A stretch of DNA of 64,000 bases from Streptomyces sp. NBC_01471 (GCF_041438865.1 NZ_CP109450.1:1715001-1779000), one strand, 5' to 3'; shown: positions 39,823 to 50,971, numbered from the stretch's first letter. Made by a program: numbers and translations. The notes: generated from the letters alone by a model not told the origin.

Positions 39823-41517
39823 TCAGCCGGCCAGCCGCTCGATCGCCTCGGCGACCGTGAGCTCCTCGCGCTCGCCCGTGCGCCGGTCCTTCAGTTCGAG
39901 GACGCCGTCCGCGGCCCGGCGGCCGGCGACCAGGATCTGCGGGACGCCGATCAGCTCGGAGTCGGTGAACTTCACCCCGGGCGAGACCCCGGCGCGGTCG
40001 TCGACCAGCACCCGCACACCGGCCGCGCCGAGCTTGTCGGCGACGTCCAGGGCCAGTTCGGTCTGGAGCGCCTTGCCCGCCGCGACGACGTGCACATCGG
40101 CCGGTGCGACCTCCTTGGTCCAGCACAGCCCCTTGTCGTCCGCGGACTGCTCGGCGAGTGCCGCCACGGCCCGGGAGACGCCGATGCCGTACGAGCCCAT
40201 GGTGACCCGGACCGGCTTGCCCTGCTGGCCCAGCACGTCGAGCTGGAAGGTGTCCGCGTACTTGCGGCCCAGCTGGAAGATGTGGCCGATCTCGATCGCG
40301 CGGTCCAGGTTCAGGCCGGTGCCGCAGGACGGGCAGGGGTCGCCGGGCTCGACGACCACCACGTCGAGGTAGTCGTCCACCTCGAAGTCGCGTCCGGCGA
40401 CCACGTTGCGCGCGTGCTTGCCGGGCTTGTTCGCGCCGGTGATCCAGGCCGTGCCGGCCGCGATCCGCGGGTCGGCGATGTAGCGGACCTTCTCCAGGCC
40501 CTGCGGGCCGACGTAGCCGCGTACCAGATCGGGGCGGTCCTCGAAGTCCTCGGCGACGACCAGTTCGACCACGGCGGGGGCCAGGTGCTCGCCCAGCTTG
40601 CCGAGGTCCACCTCGCGGTGACCGGGCACGCCCACGGCGACGATCTCGCCGTCGACCTTCACCAGCAGGTTCTTCAGGGTGGCGGAGGCGTCCACACCGA
40701 GGTGCGCCGCCAGGGTCTCGATCGTCGGGGTGTCGGGGGTGTCCAGCTCCTCGACGGCTCCGTGCTCCACGGCGTCGGCCGAGGGGGCGGTGAAGGTGAC
40801 CGCCTCGGTGTTGGCCGCGTAGTCGCACCGGGGGCAGTCAGCGAAGGTGTCCTCGCCGGCGGCGGCCGGGGCCAGGAACTCCTCGGAGGCCGAGCCGCCC
40901 ATGGCGCCGGAGACGGCGGAGACGATGCGGTGGTCGAGACCGAGGCGCTCGAAGATCCTGATGTACGCCTCGCGGTGCAGCCGGTAGGACTCGGCCAGGC
41001 CCTCGTCCGTGGTGTCGAAGGAGTACGAGTCCTTCATCTGGAACTCACGGCCGCGCAGCACGCCGGAGCGCGGACGGGCCTCGTCCCGGTACTTCGTCTG
41101 GATCTGGTACAGCATCACCGGCAGGTCCTTGTAGGACGTGCACTGGTCCTTGACGGTCTGGGTGAAGATCTCCTCGTGCGTCGGGCCGAGGAGGTAGTCG
41201 GCGCCCTTGCGGTCCTGGAGGCGGAAGAGCAGGTCGCCGTACTCCTCCCAGCGGCCGGACGCCTCGTAGGGCTCCTTGGGCAGCAGCGCGGGAAGCAGGA
41301 CCTCCTGCGCGCCGATGCCGTCCATCTCCTCGCGCACCACGCGGGACACGTTGTCCAGGACCTTCTTGCCCAGCGGCAGCCAGGTCCAGATCCCGGCCGC
41401 GTTGCGGCGTACGTAACCGGCGCGGACCAGGAGCTTGTGGCTGAGCGTCTCCGCGTCCGCCGGGTCGTCGCGCAAGGTCTTGACCATCAACCGGGACATG
41501 CGCTGGACCTGGGCCAT
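39823..41517 (-). CDS. proS: Prolyl-tRNA synthetase
   Basis: Class II aminoacyl-tRNA synthetase, 564 residues, the bacterial long type with an editing insertion between motifs 2 and 3. Motif 2 is in [20 protein letters not shown]. The insertion (about residues 220-400) includes [15 protein letters not shown] and Cys pairs CPRCDYAAN and CPSCGTGLN, then [11 protein letters not shown] marks motif 3. Start at 41517 with a clean ribosome site. A GC-rich hairpin (41544-41563) stands 27 bp before the start in the leader. Confidence 0.97.
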   Translation of the reverse strand: MAQVQRMSRLMVKTLRDDPADAETLSHKLLVRAGYVRRNAAGIWTWLPLGKKVLDNVSRVVREEMDGIGAQEVLLPALLPKEPYEASGRWEEYGDLLFRLQDRKGADYLLGPTHEEIFTQTVKDQCTSYKDLPVMLYQIQTKYRDEARPRSGVLRGREFQMKDSYSFDTTDEGLAESYRLHREAYIRIFERLGLDHRIVSAVSGAMGGSASEEFLAPAAAGEDTFADCPRCDYAANTEAVTFTAPSADAVEHGAVEELDTPDTPTIETLAAHLGVDASATLKNLLVKVDGEIVAVGVPGHREVDLGKLGEHLAPAVVELVVAEDFEDRPDLVRGYVGPQGLEKVRYIADPRIAAGTAWITGANKPGKHARNVVAGRDFEVDDYLDVVVVEPGDPCPSCGTGLNLDRAIEIGHIFQLGRKYADTFQLDVLGQQGKPVRVTMGSYGIGVSRAVAALAEQSADDKGLCWTKEVAPADVHVVAAGKALQTELALDVADKLGAAGVRVLVDDRAGVSPGVKFTDSELIGVPQILVAGRRAADGVLELKDRRTGEREELTVAEAIERLAG

Positions 41518-41645
41518 GGTGACTCTCCTGCTTGGCTGTGTTTTCCGGGGGACTCCCCCCGGACCCCCGTAAGTGATGTCAGGAGGTTAACCGTGCCCGG
41601 CGGGCGGGCGGAAATCGGTCAGGAGGGCGACCGGAACGCACGGGC

Positions 41646-42194
41646 TCAGGCGGGGGCGGCGGGGCGGAGCAGCGGGAGCGGGGCGCCCATCACCGCGTAC
41701 GGCATTCCCGCGCTGGGGAAGTGGACCTGCCGCGCGAGGTCCGTGTACCCGAGGGAGCGGTAGAGACCGCGGGCCGGGGACTCGCGGTCGATGGCCGAGA
41801 GGATCGAGCGCGGTTCGGCTGCGGCGTCGGTGATCGCGGTGATCATCTCGCGGCCGGTGCCCCGGCCCTGGAAGCCGGGGTGCACGTGCAGTTCGGTGAT
41901 CACGAAGGAGTCGTCGAGCCAGGAGTCGGAGCCGGTGGCGCGCAGATACGGCTCGACCACCGTGGACCACCAGTGGGCACGGCTGTTGGGCATCCCGTAC
42001 ACGAAGCCGACCAGGCGGCCGTCGGGCGCCGTCGCGCCGAGGGCGCGGGCACCGGGGTTCTGCAGATGGCGCAGCACGATGTGGCGGCGCACGGCGACCT
42101 CGGCCTCGCTGAGGCCGAAGGCGAGGGCCTGCACGGCCAGCGCTTCGTCCACTCGTCCGGCGAGATCGACCGGCCCGACCACTGCGTCATCCAT
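41646..42194 (-). CDS. GNAT-family acetyltransferase
   Basis: 182 residues. The acetyl-CoA loop is in ITELHVHPGFQGRGTGREMI, the standard Q/R-x-x-G-x-G/A motif. Acceptor unknown. The ATG at 42194 is preferred to a GTG three codons upstream because TAGGGT lies 7 nt before it, the layout of a leaderless transcript. It is followed by proS and preceded by another acetyltransferase in the same direction. Confidence 0.82.
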   Translation of the reverse strand: MDDAVVGPVDLAGRVDEALAVQALAFGLSEAEVAVRRHIVLRHLQNPGARALGATAPDGRLVGFVYGMPNSRAHWWSTVVEPYLRATGSDSWLDDSFVITELHVHPGFQGRGTGREMITAITDAAAEPRSILSAIDRESPARGLYRSLGYTDLARQVHFPSAGMPYAVMGAPLPLLRPAAPA

Positions 42195-42224
42195 GGTCGG
42201 CACCCTAACCGCAGAACTCCGGCG

Positions 42225-43070
42225 TCAGAACAGGACGCTCATGAAGGCTCCGACCTCGCGGAAGCCGACCCGCCGGTAGGAGGCGCGCGCCGCGGAGTTG
42301 AAGTCGTTGACGTACAGGCTGACCACGGGGGCGACATCGGCGAGCGCGTAGCGCAGGACGGCGGCCATGCCCGTCTCGGAGAGGCCGCGGCCGCGGAACT
42401 CCGGGGCGACCCAGACGCCCTGGATCTGGCAGGCCAGGGAGGTGGCGGCGCCGATCTCGGCCTTGAAGACGACCTTGCCGTTCTCGATCCGGGCGAAGGA
42501 GCGGCCGGAGCCGACCAGTTCGGCGACGCGCGCCTGGTAGAGCAGTCCGCCGTCCCCGGCCATCGGGGAGACGCCTACCTCCTCGGTGAACATGGCCACA
42601 CAGGCGGGCATGACCACTTCCAGCTCGTCCTTGCGGATGCGGCGGACCAGCGGATCGGGCGCGATGTCGGGCGACTGCTGTTCGGTGACCATCATGGGCT
42701 GATGGGCGCGGACGTCGCGGGCGGGGCCCCAGCTCGGTTCGAGCAGCCGCCACAGCAGCGCCGTGGACTCGGCGGGTCCCACGATGGAGGAGCAGCGGCG
42801 GCCGGCCCGGCGGGCACGCTCGGCGAAGGCGCGTACGGCGTCGGGGCCCGCGCAGATCGGGACGAGATTGGCGCCGGAGTAGCAGAGCGAGCGGAGCCTG
42901 CCGCCGGTGTACCAGCCCCACATCTCGCCGCCGAGCCGCCACGGGTCGAGTCCGGCGACCTGGACGCGGGACGTCACGAAGGCGTTGACGACGGGATCGC
43001 TGTGCAGGATCTCGAGCGCCGCGTCGAGTTCGCCGGGTTCCAGGACCCGGGTGGTGGTCTGCGTCAACAC
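42225..43070 (-). CDS. GNAT acetyltransferase with N-terminal DUF4081-like domain
   Basis: 281 residues. The N-terminal ~130 residues form a DUF4081-like domain found in actinobacteria; the C-terminal GNAT domain shows WVAPEFRGRGLSETGMAAVL. The GTG at 43070 has GGAG eight bases upstream; another GTG twelve codons earlier is possible. It is separated from the other GNAT gene by 30 bp. No acceptor is indicated. Confidence 0.82.
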   Translation of the reverse strand: MLTQTTTRVLEPGELDAALEILHSDPVVNAFVTSRVQVAGLDPWRLGGEMWGWYTGGRLRSLCYSGANLVPICAGPDAVRAFAERARRAGRRCSSIVGPAESTALLWRLLEPSWGPARDVRAHQPMMVTEQQSPDIAPDPLVRRIRKDELEVVMPACVAMFTEEVGVSPMAGDGGLLYQARVAELVGSGRSFARIENGKVVFKAEIGAATSLACQIQGVWVAPEFRGRGLSETGMAAVLRYALADVAPVVSLYVNDFNSAARASYRRVGFREVGAFMSVLF

Positions 43071-43435
43071 AAGGGTCGCTCCAACGCTCCTTCGGGGCAG
43101 TGTCACGGCATCGCGCTCTTGCTAGCGTTTGCAGCGCGCCTGTCCGGCGTCGGTCACGGCTTGACCGACGCGTCACCGCGAGAAGCCCCTGGGGGCGGAG
43201 TCACACGGTCTGCTGGTCTCCGAACTGTACCCGGAGATGGATCGCAGCACCGCTCGCGCGGGAGAGGCCCTGCGTGCGGGCATGCGCCTGCACAGGGTCC
43301 TGTCCCGCGCACCGCCGGAGCGGTCCGGCCGACAGAGCGGTCCGGCCCCGGCCTGGTGGTTCGGCCGACGGAGGCGTTCACCTCACGGAACCGTTCAGCT
43401 CACGGGAGCGGTCCGGCCGACAGGGCCGTTCAGCC
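43071..43435. other. Gene-free gap with GC-rich short repeats
   Basis: 365 bp between ispG and the GNAT gene without a credible coding region. It carries two copies of GGAGCGGTCCGGCCGACAG (from about 43317 and 43405) and a third shorter CGGTCCGGCC, plus scattered GTTCAGC/GTTCACC. It also holds the GNAT promoter, which I cannot place. Confidence 0.5.
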
Positions 43436-44590
43436 TCAGCTGACGGAGACAGCGGGCTCGCCGGAGGCGATGCCGTCGCGTTCCATCTGCTCGGCGATCT
43501 TCATGGCCTCTTCGATGAGGGTCTCGACGATCTTCGACTCCGGGACGGTCTTGATGACCTCGCCCTTCACGAAGATCTGGCCCTTGCCGTTGCCCGATGC
43601 CACACCGAGATCGGCCTCACGCGCCTCACCCGGACCGTTGACGACACAGCCCATCACGGCGACGCGCAGCGGGACCTCCATGCCCTCGAGCCCGGCGGAC
43701 ACCTGGTCGGCCAGCTTGTACACATCGACCTGGGCCCGGCCGCAGGACGGGCAGGAGACGATCTCCAGGCGGCGCTGCCTGAGGTTGAGCGACTCCAGGA
43801 TCTGGATGCCGACCTTGACCTCCTCGGCGGGCGGCGCGGAGAGCGAGACCCGGATGGTGTCGCCGATGCCCTCGCTGAGCAGTGCGCCGAAGGCCACAGC
43901 GGACTTGATGGTCCCCTGGAAGGCGGGGCCCGCCTCGGTCACACCCAGGTGCAGCGGGTAGTCGGACTGCGCCGCGAGCTGCCGGTAGGCGTTGACCATG
44001 ACCACCGGGTCGTTGTGCTTCACCGAGATCTTGATGTCGCGGAAGCCGTGCTCCTCGAAGAGGGAGGCCTCCCACAGCGCCGACTCGACCAGCGCCTCGG
44101 GCGTCGCCTTGCCGTACTTCTTCAGCAGCCGCGCGTCCAGCGAGCCCGCGTTCACGCCGATCCGGATCGGCGTGCCGGCGTCGGAGGCCGCGCGTGCGAT
44201 CTCCTTCACCTTGTCGTCGAACTGCTTGATGTTGCCCGGGTTCACCCGCACCGCCGCGCATCCGGCGTCGATCGCCGCGAAGACGTACTTCGGCTGGAAG
44301 TGGATATCGGCGATGACCGGAATCTGCGACTTCTTCGCGATGGTCGCCAGCGCGTCGGCGTCGTCCTGCGTCGGGCACGCCACCCGCACGATCTGGCAGC
44401 CGGAAGCGGTCAGCTCGGCGATCTGCTGGAGCGTCGCCCCGATGTCCGAGGTCCGCGTGGTGGTCATCGACTGCACGGAGACGGGTGCGTCTCCTCCGAC
44501 GGCCACCGTGCCGACCTGAATCTTGCGGCTGATCCTCCGGTCGGCGAGCTTGGTCGGAACGTCCGGCATTCCGAGAGAAATCGCAGTCAT
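43436..44590 (-). CDS. ispG: (E)-4-hydroxy-3-methylbut-2-enyl-diphosphate synthase
   Basis: Iron-sulphur enzyme of the MEP isoprenoid pathway. 384 residues, TIM-barrel plus cluster domain. The cluster cysteines are in SCPSCGR and [15 protein letters not shown]. Barrel segments [14 protein letters not shown] and [14 protein letters not shown] are conserved. It follows rseP and dxr in the same direction but is separated from rseP by a strong hairpin, so it may have its own promoter. Streptomyces often carries two ispG genes. Confidence 0.97.
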   Translation of the reverse strand: MTAISLGMPDVPTKLADRRISRKIQVGTVAVGGDAPVSVQSMTTTRTSDIGATLQQIAELTASGCQIVRVACPTQDDADALATIAKKSQIPVIADIHFQPKYVFAAIDAGCAAVRVNPGNIKQFDDKVKEIARAASDAGTPIRIGVNAGSLDARLLKKYGKATPEALVESALWEASLFEEHGFRDIKISVKHNDPVVMVNAYRQLAAQSDYPLHLGVTEAGPAFQGTIKSAVAFGALLSEGIGDTIRVSLSAPPAEEVKVGIQILESLNLRQRRLEIVSCPSCGRAQVDVYKLADQVSAGLEGMEVPLRVAVMGCVVNGPGEAREADLGVASGNGKGQIFVKGEVIKTVPESKIVETLIEEAMKIAEQMERDGIASGEPAVSVS

Positions 44591-44708
44591 GCGCAGTGCA
44601 TCCCCAAGGGTGTGGATCGAGGTCCCGGAAACAACGGGCTTCGGCCACCGAGATTACGTCACCCGGGGCAGCACACGAACATCCGCGCCCGTAAACCACC
44701 CAAAGGTG

Positions 44709-44739
44709 AGCGGCCGCACACCAAGGGTGTGCGGCCGCT
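44709..44739 (-). terminator. Strong hairpin after rseP
   Basis: Perfect 14-bp stem (44709-44722 with 44726-44739) and a 3-nt loop, 15 bp after the rseP stop. It isolates dxr-rseP from ispG. Confidence 0.85.
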
Positions 44740-44754
44740 GCTTTCCGGTTGTTC

Positions 44755-46059
44755 TCAGGTGATTTTGACGGGGTTGACGATGTCGGCCACCAGCACGAGC
44801 AGGGTGAAGCAGACGAAGACCCCGGCGACGACGTACGCGACGGGCATCAGCTTCGCGACGTCGAACGGGCCCGGGTCGGGCCGCTTGAAGACCTTGGCCA
44901 GATTGCGCCGCAGCGCCTCCCACAGGGCTCCCGCGATGTGTCCGCCGTCCAGCGGCAGCAGCGGCAGCATGTTGAAGAGGAAGAGCGAGAGGTTGAAGCC
45001 GGCCAGCAGGAACAGCATCATCGCCAGCTGGTTCTGCGCGGGCACGTGCAGCGTCATGACCTCGCCGCCGATCCGGGCCGCGCCGACCACACCGACCGGC
45101 GAGTCGGCCTTGCGCTGGCCGCCGTCGAAGGCTGCCTTCCAGAGGTCCGGGATCTTGGACGGCATCGCGACGATCGAGTCGACACCGTTGCTCACCATGC
45201 CGCCCATCCGGCCCACCGAAGCGCCGAAGGAGAGCGGCTTGATCTCGGTCTGCGCGGCGAAGCCGAGGTACCCGGCCGGGACGTACTTGTCCGGGACGAC
45301 GTCCCCGTTGGAGTCCTTGCGGGCCACCATGTTCTTGGCGAGCCTGGCGTGCAGGGTCTGCTGCTTGCCGTCCCGTACGACGGTGAGGGTGGCCGGGCCG
45401 ATGGTGTCGCGGATGTGGTCCGACAGGTCGGCCCAGGTGGAGACCTTCGCACCGTCGAAGGCGACGATCCTGTCGCCCTCCTTCAGGCCCGCCGCCCTGG
45501 CCGGCGAGACGGGGTCGCCCTTCTCGCAGGTCTGGCGCTTCTCGCTCTGCGAGATGACACACTTCTGCACGCCCGCGACCTGCGTGGTCTGCGTCTCGAA
45601 GCCGAAGGACATCGCGACCCCGACGAAGATCACCACGGCGAGGACCAGGTTCATGAAGGGGCCCGCGAACATCACGATCACGCGCTTCCACGGCTTGCGG
45701 GTGTAGAACAGCCGCTCCTCGTCGCCCTCCTCCAGCTCCTCGAAGGCCGCCGACCGCGCGTCCTCGACCATGGAGCGCCACGGGGAGGTGGACCGGGACT
45801 CGATCCGGCCGTCCGGGCCCGGCGGGAACATGCCGATCATGCGGATGTAGCCGCCGGCCGGGATCGCCTTGAAGCCGTACTCCGTGTCGCCCTTCTTCCG
45901 CGACCAGATGGTCGGGCCGAAGCCGACCATGTACTGCGGGACGCGGATGCCGAAGAGCTTCGCCGTCGACAGGTGGCCCAGCTCGTGCCAGGCGATGGAG
46001 AAGAGCAACCCGAAGACAAAGATGACGATGCCGATGACCGTCAACACGATCGTGGTCAT
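44755..46059 (-). CDS. rseP: Site-2 intramembrane protease, RseP type
   Basis: 434 residues. Zinc motif HELGH at 25-29 within the first helix, PDZ domain around residues 185-260 ([19 protein letters not shown]), then LLPLDGGH as the third-ligand motif and three more helices. It cleaves membrane-bound anti-sigma factors or signal-peptide remnants; the substrate here is unknown. Its start overlaps the dxr stop (ATGA). Confidence 0.94.
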   Translation of the reverse strand: MTTIVLTVIGIVIFVFGLLFSIAWHELGHLSTAKLFGIRVPQYMVGFGPTIWSRKKGDTEYGFKAIPAGGYIRMIGMFPPGPDGRIESRSTSPWRSMVEDARSAAFEELEEGDEERLFYTRKPWKRVIVMFAGPFMNLVLAVVIFVGVAMSFGFETQTTQVAGVQKCVISQSEKRQTCEKGDPVSPARAAGLKEGDRIVAFDGAKVSTWADLSDHIRDTIGPATLTVVRDGKQQTLHARLAKNMVARKDSNGDVVPDKYVPAGYLGFAAQTEIKPLSFGASVGRMGGMVSNGVDSIVAMPSKIPDLWKAAFDGGQRKADSPVGVVGAARIGGEVMTLHVPAQNQLAMMLFLLAGFNLSLFLFNMLPLLPLDGGHIAGALWEALRRNLAKVFKRPDPGPFDVAKLMPVAYVVAGVFVCFTLLVLVADIVNPVKIT

Positions 46060-47306
46060 GCGCGAGCCTCCGCTGTGGCCTTCTGGGCGAGTTCACGGGC
46101 CCGGGCGCGTGCCCAGGTCTCCGCTTGCAGGACGTCCGCGACCGTCAGAGAAGTTCCCGTACGGGGCTCGCCATGCTCGGCCACGACTGCCGTGACCGTA
46201 TCCATAATCCCGTTGAAGGGCAGCTTTCCGGCCAGGAAGGCGTCGACGCACTCCTCGTTCGCCGCGTTGAAGACCGCGGGGGCCGTGCCGCCCAGGGCTC
46301 CGACGTGCCGGGCGAGCCCGACGGACGGGAAGGCCTCGGTGTCCAGCGGGAAGAACTCCCAGCTGGACGCCTTCGTCCAGTCGAAGGCGGGAGCGGCGTC
46401 CGGGATCCGCTGCGGCCAGCCGATGCCGACGGCGATCGGGCCGCTCATGTCGGGCGGGGTGGCCTGGGCGAGCGTCGAGCCGTCGGTGAACTCGACCATG
46501 GAGTGCACGTACGACTGGGGGTGCACGACGACCTCGATACGGTCGAACGGCACGTCGTACAGCAGATGCGCCTCGATGACCTCCAGGCCCTTGTTGACCA
46601 GGGTCGCCGAGTTCACCGTGATGACCGGGCCCATCGCCCAGGTCGGGTGCGCCAGCGCCGCGTCGGGGGTGACGTCCGCCAGCTCGGCCCTGGTCCGGCC
46701 ACGGAAGGGGCCGCCGGACGCGGTGACGATGAGCTTGCGCACATCGGCGCGCTTTCCGGACGCCAGCGCCTGGAAGAGCGCGGCGTGCTCGGAGTCGACC
46801 GGGATGATCTGGCCGGGCTTCGCCAGCGCCTTCACCAGCGGGCCGCCGACGATCAGCGACTCCTTGTTGGCGAGGGCGAGCGTGCGGCCCGCTGCCAGTG
46901 CGGCGAGTGTGGGTGCGAGGCCGATCGAGCCGGTGATGCCGTTGAGCACGGTGTGGCAGTCGGACGCGGCGAGTTCACTCGCGGCCTCGGGCCCCGCCAG
47001 GATCTCCGGGAGCGGCTCGGTGCCGTACTCCGCGCCCAGCGCCTCGCGCAGCGCGGGCACGGCGTCCGCACGGGCGACAGCGACGGTACGGACACCGAGT
47101 CGGCGTGCCTGCTCGGCGAGCAGGGCGACCCGCCCGCCCGCGGCGGAGAGCGCCGTCACCCGGAAGCGGTCGGGATTGCGCAGCACCAGGTCGATGGCCT
47201 GGGTGCCGATGGACCCGGTCGAGCCGAGGACGACGATGTCCCGGCGTCCTTCGACGGGGTCGAAGACGATGTGCGGGTCGGCGAGGGTGGCAGGGCTGTC
47301 GCTCAT
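46056..47306 (-). CDS. dxr: 1-deoxy-D-xylulose-5-phosphate reductoisomerase
   Basis: Second step of the MEP pathway. About 416 residues. NADPH loop [14 protein letters not shown], active-site segments [12 protein letters not shown] and [13 protein letters not shown], and ASGGPFRG, all intact. Two candidate ATG codons, 47315 and 47306; I prefer 47306 (MSDSPATL) from memory of other Streptomyces proteins. With rseP and ispG this is the usual dxr-rseP-ispG block. Confidence 0.97.
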   Translation of the reverse strand: MSDSPATLADPHIVFDPVEGRRDIVVLGSTGSIGTQAIDLVLRNPDRFRVTALSAAGGRVALLAEQARRLGVRTVAVARADAVPALREALGAEYGTEPLPEILAGPEAASELAASDCHTVLNGITGSIGLAPTLAALAAGRTLALANKESLIVGGPLVKALAKPGQIIPVDSEHAALFQALASGKRADVRKLIVTASGGPFRGRTRAELADVTPDAALAHPTWAMGPVITVNSATLVNKGLEVIEAHLLYDVPFDRIEVVVHPQSYVHSMVEFTDGSTLAQATPPDMSGPIAVGIGWPQRIPDAAPAFDWTKASSWEFFPLDTEAFPSVGLARHVGALGGTAPAVFNAANEECVDAFLAGKLPFNGIMDTVTAVVAEHGEPRTGTSLTVADVLQAETWARARARELAQKATAEARA

Positions 47307-47528
47307 GCCCCCCATTGTTGCCGCATCGCCCGGCCGTCAGGACAGTGAGCCCCGGTTCGGGTGCGTACGGAGTGTCCGGGCGGTCCGGCGCTGGGGCCAC
47401 CGGTCGGCCCGTACGGGTCACGGAACGGGAGCGTGGTGGGCCGCGACCGCACGGCTGACCCCGGCGCGCGGGGCGCCGTACCGGCTGCCGGCCCTCTTGA
47501 GACTGACGAGGGGCAGGCAGGCCATGCT

Positions 47529-48791
47529 TCACCAGGAGCGCCGCAGCTCCGCGAACGCCTCGTGGAAGCCGGGGAAGGTCTTCCGGACGCAGCCGGGGTC
47601 GTCGAAGGTGATGCCGGGCGTGCGCAGGCCGGTGACCGCGAAGGACATCACGATGCGGTGGTCGCCGTGCGTCTCGATCCGGGCGGGCCGCGGGCTGCCC
47701 GGCCTGATCTCGATCCAGTCGGGTCCGGTGGCGACCTCGATGCCGAGCGCGCGGAGGTTCTCCGCGCACGCCTCCAGCCGGTCGCACTCCTTCACCCGGG
47801 TGTTGCCGACGTCCTCGATCCGCACCGGCCCCGATGCGTAGGGGGCGATGGCGGCCAGGGTCGGCATGGTGTCGGAGATGTCACGCATGTTGACGGTGAG
47901 CCCGGCGAGCGAGCCGGGCCCGGTGACCGTCGTGCCGCTCGCGGTCGTGCGGACGTCGGCGCCCATCCGGCCGAGCACCTCGGCGAAGCGCAGATCGCCC
48001 TGGAGAGCGCCTTCGCCGAGGCCCGGCACCGTGACCGTGTGCCCGGTGACAGCGGCCGCCGCGAAGAAGTAGCTCGCCGTGGAGGCGTCCGGCTCGATGG
48101 CGTACTCGGTGGCGCGGTAGCCGCCGGGCGGCACCGTGAACACGTTTCCCTCGCGGGCCACCTCGACGCCGAAGCTGCGCATCATGGCGAGGGTGATCTC
48201 GATGTACGGGGCGGAGACGAGGTCCGTGACGGTGATGCGCAGCCCCGTGCGGGTGAGCGGGCCGAGCATCAGCAGCGCGGTGAGGTACTGCGACGACTGG
48301 CCCGCGTCGAGGGTCAGTTCGCCGCCCTCGATGCCGCGGGCGGCGATGCTCAGCGGGTGGTGGCCCTCTGCTTCCCCGTGGCGGAGGTCGACGCCCAGCT
48401 CCTGGAGAGCGCGGGTGAGCGGGGCCAGCGGGCGGCGGCGCATCTGGGCCGATGCGTCGAAGCGGTACGTGCCTCTCCCGGTGCCCGAAGGGCCCGGGAA
48501 GTGCCCCCGGCCCGCGGCGGCGAGGGTGGGCAGGAAGCGGGCCGTGGTGGCGCCGTCCCGGCAGTAGACGTCCGCACCGGCCACGCCGGGTCCGGCCGGG
48601 CGGCCCTCGACGCGCCAGGCGTCCGGCCCGCGCTCCACGGCGTATCCGAGCCGGGTGAGGCCCTCGGCGAACCCCTCGGTGTCGTCGGAGACCAGGGGGC
48701 GCAGGAGTGTGGTGGTGCCCTCGGCCGCGGCGGCCAGGAACAGGGCTCGGGCGGTCACGGACTTGGAGCCGGGGATTTCTGTCACGGTCAC
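47529..48791 (-). CDS. aroA: 3-phosphoshikimate 1-carboxyvinyltransferase (EPSP synthase)
   Basis: Joins PEP and shikimate-3-phosphate in the pathway to aromatic amino acids. About 420 residues. Motifs PGSKSVTARA (phosphate-binding Lys and Arg), DGATTARFLPTLAAAG, QSSQYLTALLM, DISDTMPTLAAIA, VKECDRLEA and HGDHRIVMSFAV are all present, so it should be active. The protein starts abruptly near the first strand, shorter than most AroA. Upstream GTG starts at 48791, 48785 and 48839 are all possible. No other aromatic-pathway gene is near, so this may be a second copy. Confidence 0.9.
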   Translation of the reverse strand: MTVTEIPGSKSVTARALFLAAAAEGTTTLLRPLVSDDTEGFAEGLTRLGYAVERGPDAWRVEGRPAGPGVAGADVYCRDGATTARFLPTLAAAGRGHFPGPSGTGRGTYRFDASAQMRRRPLAPLTRALQELGVDLRHGEAEGHHPLSIAARGIEGGELTLDAGQSSQYLTALLMLGPLTRTGLRITVTDLVSAPYIEITLAMMRSFGVEVAREGNVFTVPPGGYRATEYAIEPDASTASYFFAAAAVTGHTVTVPGLGEGALQGDLRFAEVLGRMGADVRTTASGTTVTGPGSLAGLTVNMRDISDTMPTLAAIAPYASGPVRIEDVGNTRVKECDRLEACAENLRALGIEVATGPDWIEIRPGSPRPARIETHGDHRIVMSFAVTGLRTPGITFDDPGCVRKTFPGFHEAFAELRRSW

Positions 48792-48881
48792 GGGCGGACA
48801 TTCTGCCGTGCGCCCGCGACCGGGGCCGGGGCGGTCCACGATGCGGCCGTGGACCGCCCCGGAGGGGTCTGCCGTCCCGGG

Positions 48882-50837
48882 TCAGCGGATACGGCGGTGG
48901 ACGTTGTCCGCGGTGGAGGGTCCCGGAGTGGCGTCGGCGATCCAGGGGCCTTCGCCCGACGCGTCGACGATGCCCTCCTCCAGCCAGGTGTACGTACCGG
49001 ACAGGACACCGGACACGACCTTGCGGTCCAGTTCGTCGGTGTTCGCCCAGAGCCGGCCGAAGAGTTCGTCGATGCGGAGCCGGGCCTGCCGGCAGAAGGC
49101 GTCGGCCAGTTGGTACGCCTCCCGGCCGTGGTCGTCCGACGAGCGCAGCAGTTCGGCCCGTACGCAGGCCGCGCTCATCGCGAAGAGCTCGGCGCCGATG
49201 TCGACGATGCGGCCGAGGAAGCCCTGCTTCGTCTCCATCTTTCCCTGCCAGCGCGACATGGCGTAGAAGGTCGAGCGGGCCAGCTTGCGCGCGGAGCGCT
49301 CGACGTGGCGCAGATGGACCGAGAGGTCCGGGTGGCCCTCCGGGTGGAAGGCCGCGTAGCTGCCGGGCAGCTGTCCGGGGCCGGCGACGAGCTTCGGCAG
49401 CCAGCGGGCATAGAACGCGGTGGCCTGTGCCCCCGCCTTCGCCTTGTCCTGCAGCGAGGTCTCGGGGTCGATGAGGCCGCCGGCGACGGAGAGATGCGCG
49501 TCGACGGCCTCCCGGGCGATCAGCAGGTGCATGATCTCGGTCGAGCCCTCGAAGATGCGGTTGATGCGCATGTCCCTGAGCATCTGCTCGGCGGGCACCG
49601 GCCGTTCGCCGCGGGCCGCGAGGGAATCGGCCGTCTCGAAGCCGCGGCCGCCGCGGATCTGCACCAGTTCGTCGGCGATCAGCCATCCCATCTCGGACCC
49701 GTACAGCTTGGCGAGCGCCGCCTCGATCCGGATGTCGTTGCGGTCCTCGTCGGCCATCTGGGAGGAGAGGTCCACGACCGCTTCGAGGGCGAAGGTCGTC
49801 GCGGCGATGAAGGAGATCTTGGCTCCGACCGCCTCGTGCCGGCCGACGGGCCTGCCCCACTGCTCTCGCTCGGCCGACCACTCGCGGGCGATTTTCAGAC
49901 ACCACTTGCCCGCGCCGACACACATCGCGGGCAGCGAGAGCCGGCCCGTGTTGAGGGTGGTGAGGGCGATCTTGAGACCGGCGCCCTCCGGGCCGATCCG
50001 GTTCGCCGCCGGGACGCGGACCTGGTGGAAGCGGGTGACGCCGTTCTCCAGGCCGCGCAGACCCATGAAGGCGTTGCGGTTCTCGACGGTGATGCCCGGC
50101 GAGTCGGCCTCGACGATGAAGGCGGTGATGCCGCCCTTGCCGTCCTTGCCGCCCTCGCCGTTCTCGGGCCTGGGCACCCTGGCCATCACGACGAGCAGGT
50201 CCGCGACGACGCCGTTGGTCGTCCAGAGCTTCACGCCGTCGAGGACGTACGAGTCGCCGTCCCGGACCGCCGACGTGGCCAGCCGGGCCGGGTCCGAGCC
50301 GACGTCCGGCTCGGTGAGCAGGAACGCCGAGATGTCGGTGCTGGCCAGCCGGGGCAGGAAGGCGTCCTTCTGCTCCTGGGTGCCGAACTGCTTGAGCGGC
50401 TGCGGCACCCCGATCGACTGGTGCGCGGAGAGCAGCGCGCCGACGGCCGGGCTGGCCGAACCGACCAGTGAGAGCGCCCTGTTGTAGTACACCTGGGTGA
50501 GGCCGAGGCCGCCGTACTTGGTGTCGATCTTCATGCCGAGCGCGCCGAGCTGTTTGAGCCCGTTGACCGTCTCGTCGGGGATGCGGGCCTCGCGCTCGAT
50601 CAGCGCGCCGTCGATCCCGGTCTCGCAGAAGGCGCGCAGCTTCGCCAGGAAGGCCTCGCCGCGGCGCACGTCCTCGGCGTCGGGCAGGGGATGCGGATGG
50701 ATCAGATCGAGCCGGAAGCGGCCGAGGAACAGCTCCTGGGCGAAGCTCGGTTTCCGCCAGTCCTGTTCACGGGCGGCCTCGGCGACCTCGCGCGCCTCGC
50801 GCTCGGTGACCCTGGGCTTGTCGAGTGGTGCGGTCAT
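48882..50837 (-). CDS. Acyl-CoA dehydrogenase, long VLCAD/ACAD9-like form
   Basis: 651 residues, longer than the usual ~380 because of a C-terminal extension. FAD-binding region with ISAFLLTEPDVGSDPARLAT and LWTTNGVVADLLVVMAR; the catalytic Glu is expected in MRINRIFEGSTEIM. The extension (about residue 450 on) is helical and VLCAD-like. Beta-oxidation of long or branched acyl-CoAs is the likely role. GAGGAG upstream of the ATG. No partner genes of a fatty-acid operon are adjacent. Confidence 0.92.
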   Translation of the reverse strand: MTAPLDKPRVTEREAREVAEAAREQDWRKPSFAQELFLGRFRLDLIHPHPLPDAEDVRRGEAFLAKLRAFCETGIDGALIEREARIPDETVNGLKQLGALGMKIDTKYGGLGLTQVYYNRALSLVGSASPAVGALLSAHQSIGVPQPLKQFGTQEQKDAFLPRLASTDISAFLLTEPDVGSDPARLATSAVRDGDSYVLDGVKLWTTNGVVADLLVVMARVPRPENGEGGKDGKGGITAFIVEADSPGITVENRNAFMGLRGLENGVTRFHQVRVPAANRIGPEGAGLKIALTTLNTGRLSLPAMCVGAGKWCLKIAREWSAEREQWGRPVGRHEAVGAKISFIAATTFALEAVVDLSSQMADEDRNDIRIEAALAKLYGSEMGWLIADELVQIRGGRGFETADSLAARGERPVPAEQMLRDMRINRIFEGSTEIMHLLIAREAVDAHLSVAGGLIDPETSLQDKAKAGAQATAFYARWLPKLVAGPGQLPGSYAAFHPEGHPDLSVHLRHVERSARKLARSTFYAMSRWQGKMETKQGFLGRIVDIGAELFAMSAACVRAELLRSSDDHGREAYQLADAFCRQARLRIDELFGRLWANTDELDRKVVSGVLSGTYTWLEEGIVDASGEGPWIADATPGPSTADNVHRRIR

Positions 50838-50939
50838 GAGGGGTACTCCTCACCGCGGACGTCGGGTGGACACACCTGCCCGCAGTCAGGCGGTGCTAGT
50901 CGTCACTACTCGTCCGTATGTACCCCATCCCCAGCACCG

Positions 50940-50971
50940 CGGCCACCCCTCGCGTGCGTGAGGGGTGGCCG
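50940..50971 (-). terminator. Hairpin after the aldehyde dehydrogenase gene
   Basis: Perfect 12-bp stem (50940-50951 with 50960-50971) and 8-nt loop in the 256-bp gap before the acyl-CoA dehydrogenase gene, ending the aldehyde dehydrogenase transcript. Confidence 0.65.

Noticed and set aside
41544..41563. Hairpin before proS as a T-box or other riboswitch
   Set aside because: It is only an 8-bp GC-rich stem with no T-box sequence or conserved aptamer features.
43237..43443. A short 68-codon frame in the ispG-GNAT gap
   Set aside because: No ribosome binding site, repeat-derived sequence and unstructured Arg/Pro-rich translation.
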